The notes: generated by a model from the sequence alone, not told the origin. DNA of 64,000 nucleotides from CABZJG01 sp965659715 (GCA_965659715.1 CBFHXE010000003.1:1-64000), one strand, 5' to 3'; numbered from the stretch's first letter, positions 7,246-16,194 are shown. Translations and numbers: made by a program.

Positions 7246-8042
7246 GCGGGCCAGCGAAATCCCATGGCCGTAAATCCATATCGGCCAGTTTAAAGCCGCA
7301 AGAGTTGATGAGCGCAAATCTAAAGCTCGCTGGGGTCTGGACTGCGCAGGTGATTACACTGTTCCCGCAGTGCTTTCCCGGAATACTGGGCGAGAGCCTG
7401 ACCGGAAAAGCCTTAAAAGATGGCAAATGGGCACTTGAGACAACCGATCTGCGCCGCTTTGGTGAGGGCAAGCATAAAAACGTCGACGACACGCCTGCGG
7501 GCGGCGGCGCTGGCATGGTGCTGCGCGCCGATATACTGGGCGCCGCCATTGATGACGCGCGCCGCTCTGCGCCCAAAGACCGGCCGATGGTCTATCTGTC
7601 CCCGCGCGGGGCGCGCTTTGATCAGGCCATGGCGCGCGACTGGGCTGGGACAAATGGCATCACGCTGCTGTGCGGGCGCTTTGAAGGCGTCGATCAGCGA
7701 GTGCTGGACCATTACCAGATCGCCGAGGTCTCGCTGGGCGATTTTGTCATGACAGGAGGGGAAATAGCCGCCCAGGCCATGCTGGATGCCACAGTCCGGC
7801 TGTTGCCGGATGTTTTGGGCAATGCCACCTCGCTCGAGGACGAAAGCCACTCAAACGGGCTGCTTGAGCATCCCCAATATACCCGACCTGCTCTCTGGAA
7901 CGGGCTGAGCATTCCCGAGGTTCTGCAATCCGGCCATCACGGCAATATCGAAAAATGGCGGCGCGAAATGGCGAAGCAGCTGACCCAATCCCGCCGGCCT
8001 GATCTTTATGAGAAACAATCCAAAAAAATAAAAGACCCCTAA
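7242..8042 (+). CDS. trmD: tRNA (guanine-37-N1)-methyltransferase TrmD
   Basis: Methylates G37 of tRNAs with a G at 36, preventing frameshifting. It is a SPOUT-class trefoil-knot enzyme. Motifs present are TLFPQCFPGILGESLTGKAL, GGGAGMVLRAD, YLSPRGARFDQAMA, LLCGRFEGVDQRV (SAM-binding loop), SLGDFVMTGGEIAAQ and the C-terminal NGLLEHPQYTRP. The 266-aa frame carries about 30 residues before the usual start near WTAQVITLFPQ, so an internal start (for example the ATG at 7311, MSANLKLAG) is possible. The overlap with rimM favours the given start. Confidence 0.95.
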   Translation: MSGPAKSHGRKSISASLKPQELMSANLKLAGVWTAQVITLFPQCFPGILGESLTGKALKDGKWALETTDLRRFGEGKHKNVDDTPAGGGAGMVLRADILGAAIDDARRSAPKDRPMVYLSPRGARFDQAMARDWAGTNGITLLCGRFEGVDQRVLDHYQIAEVSLGDFVMTGGEIAAQAMLDATVRLLPDVLGNATSLEDESHSNGLLEHPQYTRPALWNGLSIPEVLQSGHHGNIEKWRREMAKQLTQSRRPDLYEKQSKKIKDP

Positions 8043-8285
8043 TTGGACACTAAATGCCGATAAATAAGCAGTTTGACCCATAAATCCTGCGAAAACCGCT
8101 TGATAAACAAGCGCGGCCACTGTTATAGCCGCCTAGATTGGTGTCTTGGGGATTTTCTTTGATCGCTCTTATAGACGCCAGTTGATCGCCGTATGGCAAC
8201 AGCAATGACGACCGAACCCTCTGGCGGGCTTATCAATTGGTAGGGACCCGATAAAAGACCAAGAGCTCTGGGGCGCGCAAAACTT

Positions 8286-8300
8286 TGCGGAACAACCGCA
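8286..8300 (+). promoter_or_regulatory. Small hairpin in the rplS leader
   Basis: TGCGG (8286-8290) pairs with CCGCA (8296-8300) around AACAA, 7 nt before the AAAGGAG ribosome site of rplS. The 275-nt gap between trmD and rplS holds no other gene that I can see and probably has its own promoter or leader. A role in L19 autoregulation is only a guess. Confidence 0.25.
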
Positions 8301-8317
8301 GGCAAAGGAGAAAAGCG

Positions 8318-8704
8318 ATGGATTTAATCGCACAGCTCGAGGCGGAGCAAATCGCCTCACTTGGGAAAGACATTCCCGATTTCAAAGCCGGAGACACAGT
8401 GCGCGTCGGTTACAAAGTGACCGAAGGCACCCGTTCGCGGGTACAGAACTACGAAGGCGTTTGCATTGCACGCAACAACGGCAAAGGGATTGCCGGATCG
8501 TTCACCGTGCGCAAAATTTCCTTTGGGGAAGGCGTGGAACGTGTGTTCCCGCTCTATTCAACAAACATCGAAAGCATCACAGTAATGCGCCGCGGCCGTG
8601 TGCGCCGTGCGAAGCTTTACTATCTGCGCACCCGTCGCGGAAAATCTGCGCGGATCGCAGAGCAGACCAATTACCGGGCACCCAAAGCCGGTGCGGAAAG
8701 CTAA
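8318..8704 (+). CDS. rplS: 50S ribosomal protein L19
   Basis: A large-subunit protein at the 30S-50S interface. The 128-aa sequence has the L19 core: IPDFKAGDTVRVGYKV, RVQNYEGVCIARNN, FTVRKISFGEGVERVFPLYS and RRGRVRRAKLYYLR. The ATG at 8318 follows AAAGGAG by 5 nt; the 11 upstream codons of the open frame are excluded. rpmE follows after 11 nt. Confidence 0.97.
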   Translation: MDLIAQLEAEQIASLGKDIPDFKAGDTVRVGYKVTEGTRSRVQNYEGVCIARNNGKGIAGSFTVRKISFGEGVERVFPLYSTNIESITVMRRGRVRRAKLYYLRTRRGKSARIAEQTNYRAPKAGAES

Positions 8705-8715
8705 GGAGCGGCGAG

Positions 8716-8937
8716 ATGAAAAAAGAGATACACCCAGACTACCACTTCATCGACGTCAAAATGACCGATGGAACCATTGTCAAAATGCGCTCGACCTGGG
8801 GCAAGGATGGCGACACGCTATCGCTTGATATTGACCCGTCTGCGCACCCCGCCTGGACCGGCGGCAACACCCGTCTTTTGGACGCGGATGGCCGGGTCTC
8901 TAAGTTTAAGAAAAAATACGAAGGTCTGGGCTTCTAA
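8716..8937 (+). CDS. rpmE: 50S ribosomal protein L31 (zinc-free type)
   Basis: A 73-aa large-subunit protein that starts MKKEIHPDYHFIDVKMTDG and ends FKKKYEGLGF, as in alphaproteobacterial L31. It has no cysteines, so it is the C-minus form without the zinc ribbon. ATG 8716 follows AAGGAGCGGCGAG. It is co-transcribed with rplS and followed by a hairpin at 8966-8992. Confidence 0.93.
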   Translation: MKKEIHPDYHFIDVKMTDGTIVKMRSTWGKDGDTLSLDIDPSAHPAWTGGNTRLLDADGRVSKFKKKYEGLGF

Positions 8938-8965
8938 AGCACATATCTATCGCAATATGCCTATC

Positions 8966-8992
8966 AACGCCGCAGATCACCTTTGCGGCGTT
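8966..8992 (+). terminator. Hairpin terminator after rpmE
   Basis: AACGCCGCA (8966-8974) pairs perfectly with TGCGGCGTT (8984-8992) over a 9-nt loop, followed by TGGTATTTGG, a weak T-rich tract. It lies 29 nt after the rpmE stop and ends the ribosomal block. Confidence 0.65.
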
Positions 8993-9116
8993 TGGTATTT
9001 GGCCGCCAAGAGTGCCGTTTGCAGACCGGCGGCTTGCTGGCGGCAATCAATGTGTTAGGCTTTACCTCCGTGCGCAGTTCTTTTAGCATTGGCTATCAGC
9101 ATAAAAGGACCCTAGA

Positions 9117-9362
9117 ATGGCTCAAAGACTGCATTTGGTATTTGGTGGCGAGTTGATTGACCCAACCGAGACCGTTTTTAAAAATGTGGATGACCTACAT
9201 ATTGTTGGCATTTTTCCCGATTACCAAACCGCATATGCAGCCTGGAAAGCCGAGGCACAGCGCACCGTAGACAACGCCCACATGCGCTATTTTATCGCCC
9301 ATCTGCACCGTTTGCGAGATGAAGAGATTGCCACATCGAAAACCGAGGAACTGGAAGGGTGA
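9117..9362 (+). CDS. DUF4170 family protein
   Basis: An 81-aa soluble protein (MAQRLHLVFGGELIDP, then FKNVDDLHIVGIFPDYQTAYAAWKAEAQRTVDNAHMRYFIAHLHRL). It matches the DUF4170 pattern found next to Kdo transferase and lpxK genes in alphaproteobacteria. AAAGGACCCTAGA precedes the ATG. The role is not known; position suggests a link to lipid A/Kdo assembly. The following gene starts 35 nt later. Confidence 0.75.
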   Translation: MAQRLHLVFGGELIDPTETVFKNVDDLHIVGIFPDYQTAYAAWKAEAQRTVDNAHMRYFIAHLHRLRDEEIATSKTEELEG

Positions 9363-9397
9363 CAGATCAAATTGGCCCATCGGACTTATGGTAGACA

Positions 9398-10564
9398 ATG
9401 GTTTCGAGTGAGCCCAAAAATGACATCGATTTCAGTGTCGCGCCTGTGGTGTGGATTCATCTAGCCGACTGCGCTAATTTTGCCGGTATCGAGTATCTAT
9501 CCCTGCGCATGCTGCAAGCTCACCCGGATCTCTATATTGTTCTGACCGGATCACAAGAGAGGTCGCAGAACCTAGCGGGACAAGCGCGCATCCTGGGGCT
9601 GCAAATGCCCTTTGATGGCCATTCCATTGATCGCTTTTTTAATAAATTTACGCCAAACTATCTTTTGTGGGCCGGGGGTGATTTGCACCCGCCCTTGCTT
9701 AAAATGGCTGCCGCGCGCGGCCTAGAAATGCTCTTGGTTGACGCAGTTAGCGAAGGCTTTAGCGCGCGCAAGTTCCGGTTTTTACCAAATGTCAAAGCGC
9801 GGGCGCTACGATGGTTTTCCGACTTTTACGCAGTGGACACCCAAGCCGCTCAACATCTGGCAAAACTTGGCATCGCTGCCTCTCGTATTCAATTGAAAGG
9901 CGCATTGCAACAAGGCGTCCTGCCAACACGTGCAGGTGATGATAGGCCGGATGACCCAGCCTATGCGCATTTGGCCACTCGGCCCGTTTGGTTGGCCGCG
10001 GGGGTATCAAGGGGGGAAATTGATACCGTTTTATCCGCCCACCGCTTGGTGATGCGTCATGCCCATCGAACCTTGTTAATTTTGGCGCCACAGCTGCCTG
10101 AGGATAACGCTGAGGCAATTCGCCAGTGCCAAGACACCGGATTGCATGCGATAATTCCATCACAAGCCGAAGGCCCAGATGCCAACACGCATGTGCTAGT
10201 GCCGACAGGCGCCGATCCATTAGATTTTTGGTATCACCTTGCTTCAGTTTGCTTTTTAGGTCAGTCGCTGACACCCCAAGGCCCTGCGCTTGACCCCTAT
10301 TGTGCAGCATCACATGGCTGCGCAATTTTATATGGACCCTCGGTATCAGACTATTCAGACCGCTATCTTAGACTGGCCGAAGCCGGCGCTGCGCGGCAAA
10401 TTCGTGACAGTGATACGCTGGCCGCCGCTGTGGGTCAGATTTCCGCCCCAGATGTGGCAGCGCAAATGGCCTTTGCCGCTTGGCAGGTGACCTCAGATGG
10501 GGCAGAGTTAACTGACGCTGTGATTGACCGGGTGCTCAACCACCTGGACGAGATTGGAGTTTAA
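9398..10564 (+). CDS. KdtA-like Kdo transferase family protein
   Basis: A 388-aa protein resembling 3-deoxy-D-manno-octulosonate transferase (GT-B fold, glycosyltransferase N family). Recognisable parts are NYLLWAGGDLHPPLLKMAAARGLEMLLVDAVSEG in the N-domain, VWLAAGVSRGEIDTVLSAHRLV at the domain boundary, LLILAPQLPEDNAEAIRQ, and a C-terminal donor-binding region around FLGQSLTPQGPALDPYCAASHGCAILYGP. In true KdtA this region reads GGSL with a conserved Glu; here it is diverged (GQSLTP). It may be a second, specialised transferase rather than the main one. It lies just before lpxK. Confidence 0.65.
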   Translation: MVSSEPKNDIDFSVAPVVWIHLADCANFAGIEYLSLRMLQAHPDLYIVLTGSQERSQNLAGQARILGLQMPFDGHSIDRFFNKFTPNYLLWAGGDLHPPLLKMAAARGLEMLLVDAVSEGFSARKFRFLPNVKARALRWFSDFYAVDTQAAQHLAKLGIAASRIQLKGALQQGVLPTRAGDDRPDDPAYAHLATRPVWLAAGVSRGEIDTVLSAHRLVMRHAHRTLLILAPQLPEDNAEAIRQCQDTGLHAIIPSQAEGPDANTHVLVPTGADPLDFWYHLASVCFLGQSLTPQGPALDPYCAASHGCAILYGPSVSDYSDRYLRLAEAGAARQIRDSDTLAAAVGQISAPDVAAQMAFAAWQVTSDGAELTDAVIDRVLNHLDEIGV

Positions 10565-10565
10565 G

Positions 10566-11570
10566 ATGCAAGCGCCGAGGTTTTGGTTCACCCCGCCCGA
10601 TAAGCTGCATATTGCAGCGCGCTTGCTATCCCCAATTGGTCAGCTCTACGCTTATGCTACCGCACAGCGAACAGCGCAGCACGCAACGGTCACCGCGCAG
10701 TCTCCCGTGATTTGCGTTGGAAACCTAAATGCTGGCGGTACAGGCAAAACGCCAACCGTGATTGCGCTGGTGCAACTGCTGCTGGCTTTGGGCAAGCGCC
10801 CGCATGTTATCACCAAGGGCTATGGCGGCGATGTGCAGGGCCCGCTGGAGGTTAATCCAAGGTACCACAGCGCAAATCAAACCGGTGACGAACCGCTTTT
10901 ACTGGCGGCTTTTGCGACCACATGGGTGGCCAAAGATCGGGTCAAAGCGCTCAGGGCGGCCGAAAAAGCCGGCGCTGATGTGATTATCATGGATGACGGT
11001 TTTCAAGATCCGACCATCCGAAAAGATCTGTCTTTGGTCATTGTGGATGCCGAGCGCGGTTTTGGAAATGCAAAGTGCATTCCTGCAGGCCCCCTGCGCG
11101 AGCCTGTTGGCGCAGGTCTGGCGCGGGCGGATGCCATTGTGTCCATCGGGCCGCAAAAAGCGCAGCGTGCTTTTAAAAAGCAATGGGGCGGCGCCCTTCA
11201 TCTGCCGCATTTTGATGCAAAATTGAAGCCACTGAGCATGGGTATGGACTGGTCAACCGGCCGCTATCTGGCGTTCGCGGGTATTGGCCATCCGGAGAAA
11301 TTCTTTGCAACGCTGCGCGGGCTTGGCGCTCAGCTTGTGCATTGCGAAGCTCTGGGGGATCATCAAAGCCTGTCCCCGACCCTTTTGGGCAGATTGCAAG
11401 CGCAGGCGCAGGCGCAGCAGGCGCAGCTTGTGACCACCGAAAAAGATGCCGCGCGTCTACCCGATGACTTTCAAGGTGATGTGATTACGCTTCCCGTGCG
11501 TCTAGAGGTGCAAGATACCGATCAATTTACCGCGATGGTCAAAAAGGCGATCTCAGCCGATATATTATAG
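10566..11570 (+). CDS. lpxK: Tetraacyldisaccharide 4'-kinase LpxK
   Basis: Phosphorylates the 4' position of the lipid A disaccharide at the inner membrane. The 334-aa protein begins APRFWFTPPDKLHIAARLLSP and has the P-loop variant GNLNAGGTGKTPTVIAL, GYGG, GDEPLLLA, IMDDGFQDPTIRKDLSLVIVDAERGFGN and PAGPLREP, all LpxK hallmarks. TTEKDAARLP near the C-terminus is also typical. ATG 10566 is 1 nt after the stop of the preceding gene. Its end overlaps the convergent CoA-transferase gene by 6 nt. Confidence 0.93.
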   Translation: MQAPRFWFTPPDKLHIAARLLSPIGQLYAYATAQRTAQHATVTAQSPVICVGNLNAGGTGKTPTVIALVQLLLALGKRPHVITKGYGGDVQGPLEVNPRYHSANQTGDEPLLLAAFATTWVAKDRVKALRAAEKAGADVIIMDDGFQDPTIRKDLSLVIVDAERGFGNAKCIPAGPLREPVGAGLARADAIVSIGPQKAQRAFKKQWGGALHLPHFDAKLKPLSMGMDWSTGRYLAFAGIGHPEKFFATLRGLGAQLVHCEALGDHQSLSPTLLGRLQAQAQAQQAQLVTTEKDAARLPDDFQGDVITLPVRLEVQDTDQFTAMVKKAISADIL

Positions 11571-12680
11571 GTTGTTTTCGCCCAGCTTTGGTGAAGGCTT
11601 TTGCAAGCTCAGCTCTGCATCTGAAAACGTAAACGGTGATCTAACGCTTGGGATGCCGTCCAATTCGACCTGCATCTGCCGGTGTACCACCTGCGGGTCG
11701 GCAAACACCTCATCCATGGCATTGATCGGGCCGGCCGGCACACCTTTGTCTTCACATGCCTTTAAAAGCTGGTCTTTTGTCATGGTTTTTGTCTGCTCGC
11801 TCAGGGCAGAAACCATCTTTTCACGATTGGCAATACGGTCTGCATTGGTCAGAAACTGAGGATCTTTGGCCATGGATTCAAGTCCCAAGATATCGCACAG
11901 CCTTTGATATTGGGGGTCATTACCGGTTGCGATTATAATATGACCATCGCGGCAATCAAAGACCTGATAGGGTGTCAGATTTGGGTGGTAATTGCCCGTG
12001 CGCTCTGGCGCGGTTCCGGTTGCCAGATAGTTCATCGCCTGATTGGCCATCACCGATACCGCACAGTCCAGCAGCGACATATCAATATGCTGGCCGCGTC
12101 CGGTGCTGCTACGCATATGCAATGCCGACAGGATCGCGGTACTGGCATATATGCCGGTAAAGAGATCGGTTATGGCCACACCGGCGCGCTGCGGCGCCCC
12201 ATCCGGCTCGCCGGTGATCGACATAAATCCGGACATGCCTTGGATAATATAGTCATAGCCGGCCCGATGCGCATAGGGTCCCGTCTGCCCAAAACCGGTG
12301 ATCGAGCAATATATCAGCTTTGGATAGCGCGCAGATAGGCTTTCATAATCAAGCCCGTATTTCGCCAATCCGCCGACCTTGAAGTTTTCAATCAAAATAT
12401 CCGCGTCTTTAAGCAGCCGGTGCAACTCCTGCTGTCCCTCAGGGGTGCGAAAATCAATCGTCACACTGGATTTGCCGCGGTTACATGAATGGAAATACGC
12501 CGCGGTTTTATCATCTTCCCGCTCAATAAAGGGCGGGCCCCATTGGCGGGTATCGTCGCCCCGGGGGGCTTCGACTTTGATCACATCCGCACCAAGATCA
12601 GCCAAGGTCTGCCCGGCCCACGGACCAGCGAGGATCCGCGCCAATTCAACAACTTTAAGACCGGTCAGCGGTGTGGTCAT
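11565..12680 (-). CDS. Family III CoA-transferase (CaiB/BaiF)
   Basis: A CoA-transferase of 371 aa of the formyl-CoA transferase/CaiB class, which moves CoA between carboxylic acids. Motifs are GLKVVELARILAGPWAGQTLADLGADVIKVE at the N-terminus, NRGKSSVTIDFRTPEGQQEL, ENFKVGGLAKYGLDYESL and YCSITGFGQTGPYAHRAGYD. The catalytic Asp is expected near DMSLLD. The substrate cannot be told from sequence. The ATG overlaps the stop of the upstream DsbA-like gene by 4 nt. Confidence 0.88.
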   Translation of the reverse strand: MTTPLTGLKVVELARILAGPWAGQTLADLGADVIKVEAPRGDDTRQWGPPFIEREDDKTAAYFHSCNRGKSSVTIDFRTPEGQQELHRLLKDADILIENFKVGGLAKYGLDYESLSARYPKLIYCSITGFGQTGPYAHRAGYDYIIQGMSGFMSITGEPDGAPQRAGVAITDLFTGIYASTAILSALHMRSSTGRGQHIDMSLLDCAVSVMANQAMNYLATGTAPERTGNYHPNLTPYQVFDCRDGHIIIATGNDPQYQRLCDILGLESMAKDPQFLTNADRIANREKMVSALSEQTKTMTKDQLLKACEDKGVPAGPINAMDEVFADPQVVHRQMQVELDGIPSVRSPFTFSDAELSLQKPSPKLGENNL

Positions 12681-13360
12681 TTTTCCGCCAATTTTTCATC
12701 CAGAACCGCAGCAAAATCATCGTAGTTCATATTTTTATAAACTTCGCCGTCGATTAAAAACGTCGGGGTGGAGCGAATTCCATCGCGGGTGGCGTTTTCT
12801 TGGTACCAAGCGACCAGCGCGCGCAGCTTGTCTACATCCTGCAAACAGCTTTGCAATTGGTCATCTTGCAGTCCCGCCAAGCGGCCAATTTTTCGAAGCT
12901 CGGCAATAATCGACAGGTCATCACCAGCGCGCGCCCATGTGCTTTGCGTGCTCAGCATCAGGTCAATCACACCAAAATACCGGTCCGGACCAGTGCAGCG
13001 GGCAATCATCGAGGCCCAGATCCCATATTTGTCGAAATACACTTCGCGGAACTCGAACCTGATTTTACCAGTGTCGATATAGTTTTCTTTTAGCTTTTTA
13101 TAAGCCTCTTCGTGGAAACTGGCACAATGTGGGCAAGTCAGTGACGCATATTCAACCACGGTGATCGGCGCGTTTTCATCGCCTTGAACCATATTAACAA
13201 TCTCAACCTCGGAAGGTTCGGAAGTATCTGTTTGGGCGGTGGCCGCAAAGGGCAGGGAAAATTCGGCTTCTGTGGTCACAGAAGAGGGCCACGAAAGCCA
13301 TAAACCCGCGCCCATAAGCAGAGCGACAGCGCCAAGAGTAAACGACAGTTTGCGCAACAT
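12677..13360 (-). CDS. DsbA/thioredoxin-fold periplasmic disulfide protein
   Basis: A thiol-disulfide oxidoreductase exported to the periplasm. ATG 13360 (MLRKLSFTLGAVALLMGAGL) gives a signal peptide and has GAAAGG 7 nt upstream; a TTG five codons earlier is less likely. The thioredoxin active site is CPHCASFH in VVEYASLTCPHCASFHEE, and the C-terminus has IRSTPTFLIDGEVYKNM with the cis-proline. The length of 227 aa fits the DsbA-like Thioredoxin_4 family. It sits between the DciA-like gene and the CoA-transferase in one minus-strand run. Confidence 0.87.
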   Translation of the reverse strand: MLRKLSFTLGAVALLMGAGLWLSWPSSVTTEAEFSLPFAATAQTDTSEPSEVEIVNMVQGDENAPITVVEYASLTCPHCASFHEEAYKKLKENYIDTGKIRFEFREVYFDKYGIWASMIARCTGPDRYFGVIDLMLSTQSTWARAGDDLSIIAELRKIGRLAGLQDDQLQSCLQDVDKLRALVAWYQENATRDGIRSTPTFLIDGEVYKNMNYDDFAAVLDEKLAEK

Positions 13361-13371
13361 AAAAATACCTT

Positions 13372-13890
13372 TCAAAGATTAGTCTTTGGTTTTGAGCTAG
13401 TTAGAACGTTCTGCCCCAATTGTTCAAGAGCACGCCGCAAATCTTGATCTTCCACCGGGCTAGCAGTTTTTCGCGCTTGGTCAGCAATTTTTTTGTCCAC
13501 CCCCGGCGCCGCTGGCGCAGGGCGGGGGTCAAACGCGGTCTGCGCTTCGGCAAAGCCTGAGGTCGAAGTATGCGATATTTTAATCCGCGTGATGGCATTA
13601 TAGCCATAAACGGCATTGATCCGTTCGCGCAGCTTTTCTTTTTGCATTTCAAGTTCTGGTCCATGACCACTGCGCGTCAGAAGCGTCAAAGTGGCGCCCA
13701 TCCCTTGCGCTGAATAGCTCACATTAGTGGGTTGGGCAATTTTGGCTATATCGGCGCCCGCAATCTCTGCCCAATGGGTCAACAGCCGCGACTGGGCAAA
13801 GCCGCGGTTCTGGCTCGCATCTTTAATGCGCCGCTCAAGCAGCACCGAGGTGCGCTTAAATCCATTTGTTTTGCCCCTGTGCCCAGACAT
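13372..13890 (-). CDS. DUF721/DciA-family protein
   Basis: A 172-aa protein. The N-terminal half has the DUF721 pattern (AQSRLLTHWAEIAGADIAKIAQPTNVSY, LTLLTRSGHGPELEMQKEKLRERINAVYGYNAITRIKI). DciA proteins of this family load the replicative helicase in bacteria lacking DnaC. The C-terminal 50 residues are low complexity and proline-rich, ending RRALEQLGQNVL. ATG 13890 is preferred over 13899 because AAGG is then 9 nt away. It is divergent from mutY and upstream of the DsbA-like gene. Confidence 0.75.
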   Translation of the reverse strand: MSGHRGKTNGFKRTSVLLERRIKDASQNRGFAQSRLLTHWAEIAGADIAKIAQPTNVSYSAQGMGATLTLLTRSGHGPELEMQKEKLRERINAVYGYNAITRIKISHTSTSGFAEAQTAFDPRPAPAAPGVDKKIADQARKTASPVEDQDLRRALEQLGQNVLTSSKPKTNL

Positions 13891-13959
13891 AACTTGCATC
13901 CTTGCGTTCGGCGCTATCTTACTGGTTTAACCACAGCATTCCAGACACTATGTGAAAAA

Positions 13960-15027
13960 GTGAGATCAAACTTGTGTGACCAACCGCGATCAGATGATTT
14001 GCTGAACTGGTATGATCAAAACGCGCGCGTGCTGCCCTGGCGGATCGCACCCGCGCTGAGCAAGCGTGGTCAACGGCCCGATCCCTATCAGGTCTGGCTG
14101 TCCGAGATTATGTTGCAGCAAACCACCGTTGCAGCCGTTAAACCCTATTTTTTGAAATTCACATCACGCTGGCCCGACGTGCGTGCGCTGGCCGCCGCGC
14201 AGGACGCGGATGTGATGGCCGCCTGGGCCGGACTAGGCTATTATGCACGGGCGCGAAATCTTTTGAAATGCGCCCGCGCCGTGGCGGATGAGCATAACGG
14301 TGTGTTTCCCCAAGAGCTGTCAGCACTGTTAAAATTGCCGGGCGTTGGGTCCTATACTGCCGCTGCAATTTCGGCCATTGCGTTTCAAAAGGCTGCAACC
14401 GTGGTGGACGGCAATGTCGAGCGGGTGATGGCACGGCTTTATGCGGTGCAGACCCCGCTTCCGGACGCCAAGCCAGAACTGACCGAAAAAGCCGCCGCGC
14501 TTACGCCGCCCGTGCGGCCCGGCGATTATGCACAAGCCGTGATGGATCTGGGCGCAACGGTTTGCACCTCCAAAAGCCCAAGCTGCGCTCTGTGCCCGTG
14601 GCGCGCCAATTGCAGGGCGTTTTCCCAAGGCAGCGCCGCAGAGCTGCCCAAAAAACGCCCCAAGCCGCAAAAGCCAACCCGGTATGGCATCGTCTATTAC
14701 GTTGAGCGCGCTGATGGCGCAGTTTTGCTTGAACGGCGGCCGGATCGCGGATTGCTTGGGGGTATGCTTGGCTGGCCGGGCAGCGCATGGGATGACGAAC
14801 CAAAGGACGCGCCACCTGCGCGCGCAACCTGGACCACGCTGCCCCAAAAGGTACGCCACACCTTTACCCATTTTCATCTTGAGCTGACAATTAAAACAAC
14901 TCGGCTAACCACGGCAGAGCCCGTAAAGCATGGCGCATTTATCGACCGGCACCATTTTCGCCCCGCCGAGTTGCCAACAGTGATGCGCAAAGTGTTTGAT
15001 CTAGCGAACGCATCCGAATTGGGGTAA
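13960..15027 (+). CDS. mutY: A/G-specific adenine DNA glycosylase MutY
   Basis: Removes adenine mispaired with 8-oxoguanine. The protein has LLNWYDQNARVLPWR, SEIMLQQTTVAAVKPYF, WAGLGYYARARNLLKCA, the helix-hairpin-helix LPGVGSYTAAAISAIAF and catalytic Asp in VDGNVERVMARLYA. The 4Fe-4S loop has four cysteines spaced C-x6-C-x2-C-x5-C (CTSKSPSCALCPWRANC). The C-terminal Nudix-like domain reads 8-oxoG. The frame is open to 13732, but homology starts at about 13980. GTG 13960 and TTG 13972 are both candidates and neither has a strong ribosome site. Confidence 0.92.
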   Translation: MRSNLCDQPRSDDLLNWYDQNARVLPWRIAPALSKRGQRPDPYQVWLSEIMLQQTTVAAVKPYFLKFTSRWPDVRALAAAQDADVMAAWAGLGYYARARNLLKCARAVADEHNGVFPQELSALLKLPGVGSYTAAAISAIAFQKAATVVDGNVERVMARLYAVQTPLPDAKPELTEKAAALTPPVRPGDYAQAVMDLGATVCTSKSPSCALCPWRANCRAFSQGSAAELPKKRPKPQKPTRYGIVYYVERADGAVLLERRPDRGLLGGMLGWPGSAWDDEPKDAPPARATWTTLPQKVRHTFTHFHLELTIKTTRLTTAEPVKHGAFIDRHHFRPAELPTVMRKVFDLANASELG

Positions 15028-15063
15028 TATACGCCCGTATTGAAAAACAGGACATGATATAGC

Positions 15064-16194
15064 ATGACCAAAAATTTGCTAAAATTTACAATTAAAAATG
15101 CGATGCCGTTTTGGTGTTCCGTTGGGTTAATCCCGCTGATCTGGCTTGCTGCCGGTTTGGGCGGCTGGGGTTTTTTGCTGGTGTTTTTTGCGGTGTGGTA
15201 TCTGTTTTCCGCGCTAGATATGTTCACCGGATTAAATCTAGAAAATGCCGATCCGGACACCGAAGAGGATGATCTTTTCTGGTATCGGCTGATCACTGTC
15301 ATTTGGGCACCTTTGCAGTTTGTGACCCTGTTCGGGTTGCTGTGGTATAGCGCTGGCTCAGAGCTGACCGGTTGGGAAAAAATCGGTTTGTTTTTTTCCA
15401 TGGGGATCATCAGCGGCACCATAGGGATCAATTATTCGCATGAGTTGATGCACCAATCCGATCGCCGCGAGCGAATGTTGGCCGACATGCTGCTTGCCAT
15501 GGCGCTGTATTCGCATTTTCGCAGTGAACATCTTTTGGTGCATCACCGCTACGTGGGCACACCGCGCGATGCCGTGACCGCCCGATATGGCGAAGGGTTT
15601 TATCGTTTCTTTATCCGTGTTCTGGGCGAATGCTGGACCTCAGCCTTTACAGCTGAGCGTGCAAAGCTGGCGAAAAAGGACCTGCCTTGGTATGACGCCA
15701 GCAATCCGTTTTTCCTTTACTGGGGGCTTCAAGGCGCGATGTTAATCTTGGCCTTTGCGCTTGCAGGCTGGGTAGGCGTTGGATTGTTTATCTGGCAGGC
15801 ACTGATCGCGGTGTGGCATCTTGAACTGGTGAATTATGTCGAGCATTATGGGCTGACGCGCAAACATATGGGCGAGGGCAAATATGAACATGTCAAACCC
15901 CACCATTCATGGAATGCCGCTCATCGGGCGACCAATTGGCTGTTGATCAACCTGCAACGCCATTCTGATCATCATTACAAACCCAACCGCCGCTATCCGT
16001 TGTTGCAGAACTATTCTGCCGGTGAAGCGCCGCAGCTTCCCTATGGGTATGGGATCATGACCTTTGCCGCCATGGTGCCGCGCCTCTGGAGGGCCCGGAT
16101 GAATTCACGCGTGCGCAAATGGCGCGAAATGTGTTATCCAGGAGTTCTTGACTGGTCGGATTACAACAGCGGCCAAAACCCGCTTCCCAAATAA
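15064..16194 (+). CDS. alkB: Alkane 1-monooxygenase AlkB
   Basis: An integral-membrane di-iron hydroxylase that oxidises terminal methyl groups of medium-chain alkanes. The 376-aa protein has several membrane segments (about residues 12-50, 75-115, 210-245). The histidine boxes are HELMHQ, EHLLVHHRYVGTPRDAVTA, NYVEHYGL and LQRHSDHHYKPNRRYPLLQ, all as in AlkB. No rubredoxin or rubredoxin reductase gene is adjacent, so the electron donors must be elsewhere. The gene stands alone between mutY and the convergent ccrM. Confidence 0.92.
   Translation: MTKNLLKFTIKNAMPFWCSVGLIPLIWLAAGLGGWGFLLVFFAVWYLFSALDMFTGLNLENADPDTEEDDLFWYRLITVIWAPLQFVTLFGLLWYSAGSELTGWEKIGLFFSMGIISGTIGINYSHELMHQSDRRERMLADMLLAMALYSHFRSEHLLVHHRYVGTPRDAVTARYGEGFYRFFIRVLGECWTSAFTAERAKLAKKDLPWYDASNPFFLYWGLQGAMLILAFALAGWVGVGLFIWQALIAVWHLELVNYVEHYGLTRKHMGEGKYEHVKPHHSWNAAHRATNWLLINLQRHSDHHYKPNRRYPLLQNYSAGEAPQLPYGYGIMTFAAMVPRLWRARMNSRVRKWREMCYPGVLDWSDYNSGQNPLPK

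Noticed and set aside
12379..12909. Plus-strand 176-codon frame opposite the CoA-transferase and DsbA-like genes
   Set aside because: It overlaps two well-supported genes and has no recognisable motif or ribosome site.
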